A stretch of DNA of 64,000 nucleotides from Salinisphaera sp. (GTDB taxonomy: Bacteria > Pseudomonadota > Gammaproteobacteria > Nevskiales > Salinisphaeraceae). The stretch spans positions 53,627 to 117,626 of the forward strand of contig NZ_PBYA01000029.1 of the NCBI RefSeq assembly GCF_002729955.1. Direction: 5' to 3'. A model generated the notes under the pieces. It saw only the letters and a list, made by a program, of their open reading frames with translations, was not told the origin of the DNA and did not search any database. Position 1 is the first letter of the stretch, and each line of letters opens with the position of its first letter. The translations under genes were made by a program, and so were the position numbers. Of the stretch, positions 61,740 through 64,000 are shown one piece after another.

Positions 61740-63137
61740 CTAGACCTTGCGCTGATGCTCGAGTGCTTCCTTGTCGACATCCTTGACGAAGGTTTCGTCG
61801 ATCTCGCCGGAGAAGAAGCGCTTGCCGTAGATCAGCAGGCACAGGCCGATACCCACGCCAAACGCCCAGGCCGCGCCCTGGGTGACCAGCACGCCCGCGG
61901 TTACGCCGGCAATGCCCAGATCGCGCTGGCTGCGGGCTTCCATGATGCCGATACGCACCGATACATAGCCCTGCAGCAGCAGCGTCAACGCCAGTGCCAC
62001 GCCGAGGATCGGCTGGATGATGGACACGATCGGCAATAGCAGCAGGCCGGTATTCGTACCCCAGCGAAACGAGCCGGCGCCGCCGAAGATCGAATCCATG
62101 GCCTTGCAGCCTTCCTTGTAGCGCTCGACGATCACCACGTGCATCGCCGCCCACAGCGGCCCGCACATGGCCACGTCCGGGCCGATGATGCTCATGCCCG
62201 CATTACGCGCGCCAAAGATCATGTGGGCACGGTCGGGGCTGTAGTCGATCTGCTCGTCCGGACGCGAACCGTCGGCCTCGTCGAGCAGCGCCTTGGACTG
62301 GAGCACATCGCCGAAGAGCACGATATAGGTCGCGCCGACCATGGGCAGCGCCTGGATGAAGAACCATGCCGGCGGCAGGCCCACCCCGAACACGGTGTAC
62401 TCGGTCCAGAGGGTGACGAAGTCCGGCTTGGAAAAGCCCCACTCAACGTTCGGCCAGGGCGCTTCGCCGAATAGCGGCGCGATGATGATGGCCAGGGCGA
62501 TGATGGGGAAGATGCCCAGCTTGCCGATCAGACCGAACACGGCGTTGCGCTGCTTGAGCACGCTGAAGCCGCGCGAAAAGATCAGCAGGAACGCCAGCCC
62601 CACGGCAATGGAAATGGTGAAGGGGAAGTTCCAGAAGCGGCCGTCGTTCGCGAACACGCTGTTCACCGCGGCCAGGCCCGCGCCCATGATGATGCCGGCC
62701 TTGAGCGCGGGCGGCACGAAGCGCACCACGTGTTTGGCCATGCCGGTCGCGCCCAGGCCGATCGACAGCGTGCCGAGCATGAACTGGAACGCAATGAGCG
62801 CATGCACGCGATCCACGCCCTCCGGAAAGCCTTCGCAATAGGCAATGAGCAGCGGAATGGCCGGCGTGATCCAGCCGGGAACCACGGGGTCGCCGAGCAG
62901 ATGATGGGTGAGATAGAACAGGCCGTTGAGCATGACCACGGCCAGGGCCGCCTCGAACGGCATGCCCAGCAGGTCCATCATCAAGGGAATGGCGGCCAGA
63001 TCGACCGCACACATCAACAGGCCCTGCAGATAATCGGGCCATTCGAAACGATAGTGCAGAAACGGCAGCCGGATCTTGAACGGGCCCGCACCCCAGTACG
63101 GCGTCTCACCGCCGTCGCGCTGCTTGTATTGAAACAT
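61740..63137 (-). CDS. Multi-spanning permease of uncertain family
   Basis: A 465-residue membrane protein with about twelve helices. It starts MFQYKQRDGGETPYWGAGPFKIRLPFLHYRFEW. GDPVVPGWITPAIPLLIAYCEG and FVPPALKAGIIMGAGLAAVNSVF look like the paired substrate regions of NCS2 (UraA) or SulP transporters, and IIGPDVAMCGPLWAAMHVV is strongly conserved-looking. No STAS domain follows. I do not recognise a characterised relative. ATG 63137 is taken as the start; the frame is open to 63311. Confidence 0.72.
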   Translation of the reverse strand: MFQYKQRDGGETPYWGAGPFKIRLPFLHYRFEWPDYLQGLLMCAVDLAAIPLMMDLLGMPFEAALAVVMLNGLFYLTHHLLGDPVVPGWITPAIPLLIAYCEGFPEGVDRVHALIAFQFMLGTLSIGLGATGMAKHVVRFVPPALKAGIIMGAGLAAVNSVFANDGRFWNFPFTISIAVGLAFLLIFSRGFSVLKQRNAVFGLIGKLGIFPIIALAIIIAPLFGEAPWPNVEWGFSKPDFVTLWTEYTVFGVGLPPAWFFIQALPMVGATYIVLFGDVLQSKALLDEADGSRPDEQIDYSPDRAHMIFGARNAGMSIIGPDVAMCGPLWAAMHVVIVERYKEGCKAMDSIFGGAGSFRWGTNTGLLLLPIVSIIQPILGVALALTLLLQGYVSVRIGIMEARSQRDLGIAGVTAGVLVTQGAAWAFGVGIGLCLLIYGKRFFSGEIDETFVKDVDKEALEHQRKV

Positions 63138-63270
63138 CGAAATCCGCCCGGTTTGGATGCGCGTAAGATAGCACTCGGATTGTGAATATTCAGATTTCCG
63201 GAATTCCATTCCACAGGGCCCCACCCGCCTGCAGGCGTCGAGCCCTGGCCTTAACAAGCCTTTGATGACA

Positions 63271-63305
63271 GGGGGCATACCATCCCCCCATCGGGCGGCG
63301 ATGGG
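63271..63305 (+). promoter_or_regulatory. Leader stem-loops before the TerC/Alx gene
   Basis: GGGGG (63271-63275) can pair with CCCCC (63284-63288). CCCATCG (63287-63293) can pair with CGATGGG (63299-63305). The two stems share bases 63287-63288 and so partly compete. They lie 35-70 bases before the start of a TerC/Alx gene, a family often under leader-RNA control. No match to a named riboswitch was recognised. The rest of 63138-63339 holds no gene. Confidence 0.35.
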
Positions 63306-63339
63306 CCGCACCGAGACTTACGCACACGAGAAACAAGCG

Positions 63340-64000
63340 ATGGATGTACCTTTCTGGGTCTGGGGCGCGACGATCGCCGGTATTCTGGCGTTGCTGATAT
63401 TCGATTTCTTCGCGCACGTGCGCACCCCGCATGCGCCCTCGCTGAAAGAGGCCGGCGGCTGGTCGATCTTCTACGTGGTGCTGGCCATCATCTTCGGTAT
63501 CGGCCTGTGGATGGTCTGGGGCCACGACCACGGCATCGAGTACTTCGCCGGCTATATCACCGAGAAAAGCCTCTCGGTCGACAACCTGTTCGTGTTCGTC
63601 ATCATCATGGCCTCGTTCAAGGTCCCGGCCGAATTCCAGCAGAAGGTGCTGCTGATCGGCGTGGTGATCGCGCTGGTGCTACGCACCATTTTCATCGCCC
63701 TCGGTGCGGCCGCGATCGAGCACTTCTCCTGGGTGTTCTATATCTTCGGCATCTTCCTGCTGTATACCGCCTGGAGCCTGGCGCGCAGCAAGCACGACGA
63801 AGACGAGGAATACAAACCCAACATCATGGTGCGCCTGGCACAGAAATACCTGCCCGCCACCGACGAGTACGACGGCACCCGCCTGACCACGATCAAGAAC
63901 GGCAAGCGCCTGATCACGCCCATGCTGATCGTGATGATCGCCATCGGCGCCACCGATATCCTGTTCGCACTGGATTCGATCCCGGCCATCTACGGGCTCA
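63340..64000 (+). CDS. TerC/Alx-family membrane protein, 5' part
   Basis: The first 220 residues of a multi-helix membrane protein, cut by the window end. It begins MDVPFWVWGATIAGILALLIFDF at ATG 63340. YITEKSLSVDNLFVFVIIMASFKVP and GATDILFALDSIPAIYGL are the two signature regions with buried acidic residues of the TerC family. Alx and related members export manganese or other metals; TerC itself belongs to tellurite-resistance clusters. No ter genes adjoin, so an Alx-like role is more likely. Confidence 0.92.
   Translation, partial: MDVPFWVWGATIAGILALLIFDFFAHVRTPHAPSLKEAGGWSIFYVVLAIIFGIGLWMVWGHDHGIEYFAGYITEKSLSVDNLFVFVIIMASFKVPAEFQQKVLLIGVVIALVLRTIFIALGAAAIEHFSWVFYIFGIFLLYTAWSLARSKHDEDEEYKPNIMVRLAQKYLPATDEYDGTRLTTIKNGKRLITPMLIVMIAIGATDILFALDSIPAIYGL

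Noticed and set aside
63138..63339. A yybP-ykoY manganese riboswitch before the TerC/Alx gene
   Set aside because: The conserved core sequences of that riboswitch were not found; only simple competing stems are visible.

Overview
The window is a contiguous stretch of high-GC (roughly 65 %) chromosome from a gammaproteobacterium. The priA, argS-SPOR, uvrD, mnmG, mlaA and fliA proteins look pseudomonad/gammaproteobacterial. A glucosylglycerate (compatible solute) module and many sodium- or osmolyte-type transporters fit a halotolerant marine organism such as Salinisphaera; that genus is an inference from gene content, not a measurement. No insertion sequence, prophage, CRISPR array, rRNA or tRNA was seen. 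Genes are dense on both strands, with many 1-4 base start/stop overlaps.

Layout. 1-6.9 kb: 3' part of priA, a secreted six-EF-hand protein, an OmpR-type two-component pair, argS and an FtsN-like SPOR protein. 6.9-12.7 kb: a GluR0-type ligand-gated potassium channel with a DUF3187 outer-membrane protein, uvrD, an M48 lipoprotein protease and an RRM RNA-binding protein ending in a strong terminator. 12.9-27.2 kb: a PhoD-type phosphatase, a degenerate amidohydrolase-fold membrane protein, and a complete but scattered oligopeptide ABC transporter on the minus strand (oppA-oppB-oppC, then oppD-cls, then oppF). It is interrupted by plus-strand genes: a GntR regulator, biuret-amidohydrolase-like, NCS1 permease and cupin cassette, and a lone EEP-family nuclease/phosphatase gene. 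27.4-31.4 kb: mnmG, a DUF945 protein and a GFA-domain protein.

31.4-36.6 kb: glucosylglycerate metabolism (GH13_18 phosphorylase, a diguanylate cyclase, gpgS, and an MpgP-type phosphatase). A glycerate kinase lies at 45.5 kb. Together they could make glucosylglycerate, break it down and return glycerate to central metabolism. 36.8-42.9 kb: a second two-component system, a GT9 heptosyltransferase-like protein, a chorismatase (FkbO/Hyg5/XanB2 family) paired with a GT28-like glycosyltransferase, and a gamma-glutamylcyclotransferase. 43-45.4 kb: fliA with its own terminator, and a FleQ-like AAA+ regulator that has lost the GAFTGA loop.

46.6-57.3 kb: mlaA translationally coupled to an alpha/beta hydrolase, a renalase-like flavoprotein, a DUF3391/HD-GYP protein, an MFS carrier, a hotdog thioesterase, a D-lactate-dehydrogenase-like flavoenzyme, an amidase and a membrane-anchored M23 peptidase. 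57.3-57.8 kb is a non-coding block of repeated palindromes. 57.9-64 kb: a DUF2236 protein, a DEDDh exonuclease, a DASS carboxylate transporter, a LOG-family enzyme, an unassigned permease and the start of a TerC/Alx gene cut off by the window end. Regulation by c-di-GMP is suggested by a GGEEF cyclase with an I-site, an HD-GYP phosphodiesterase and the FleQ-like protein.
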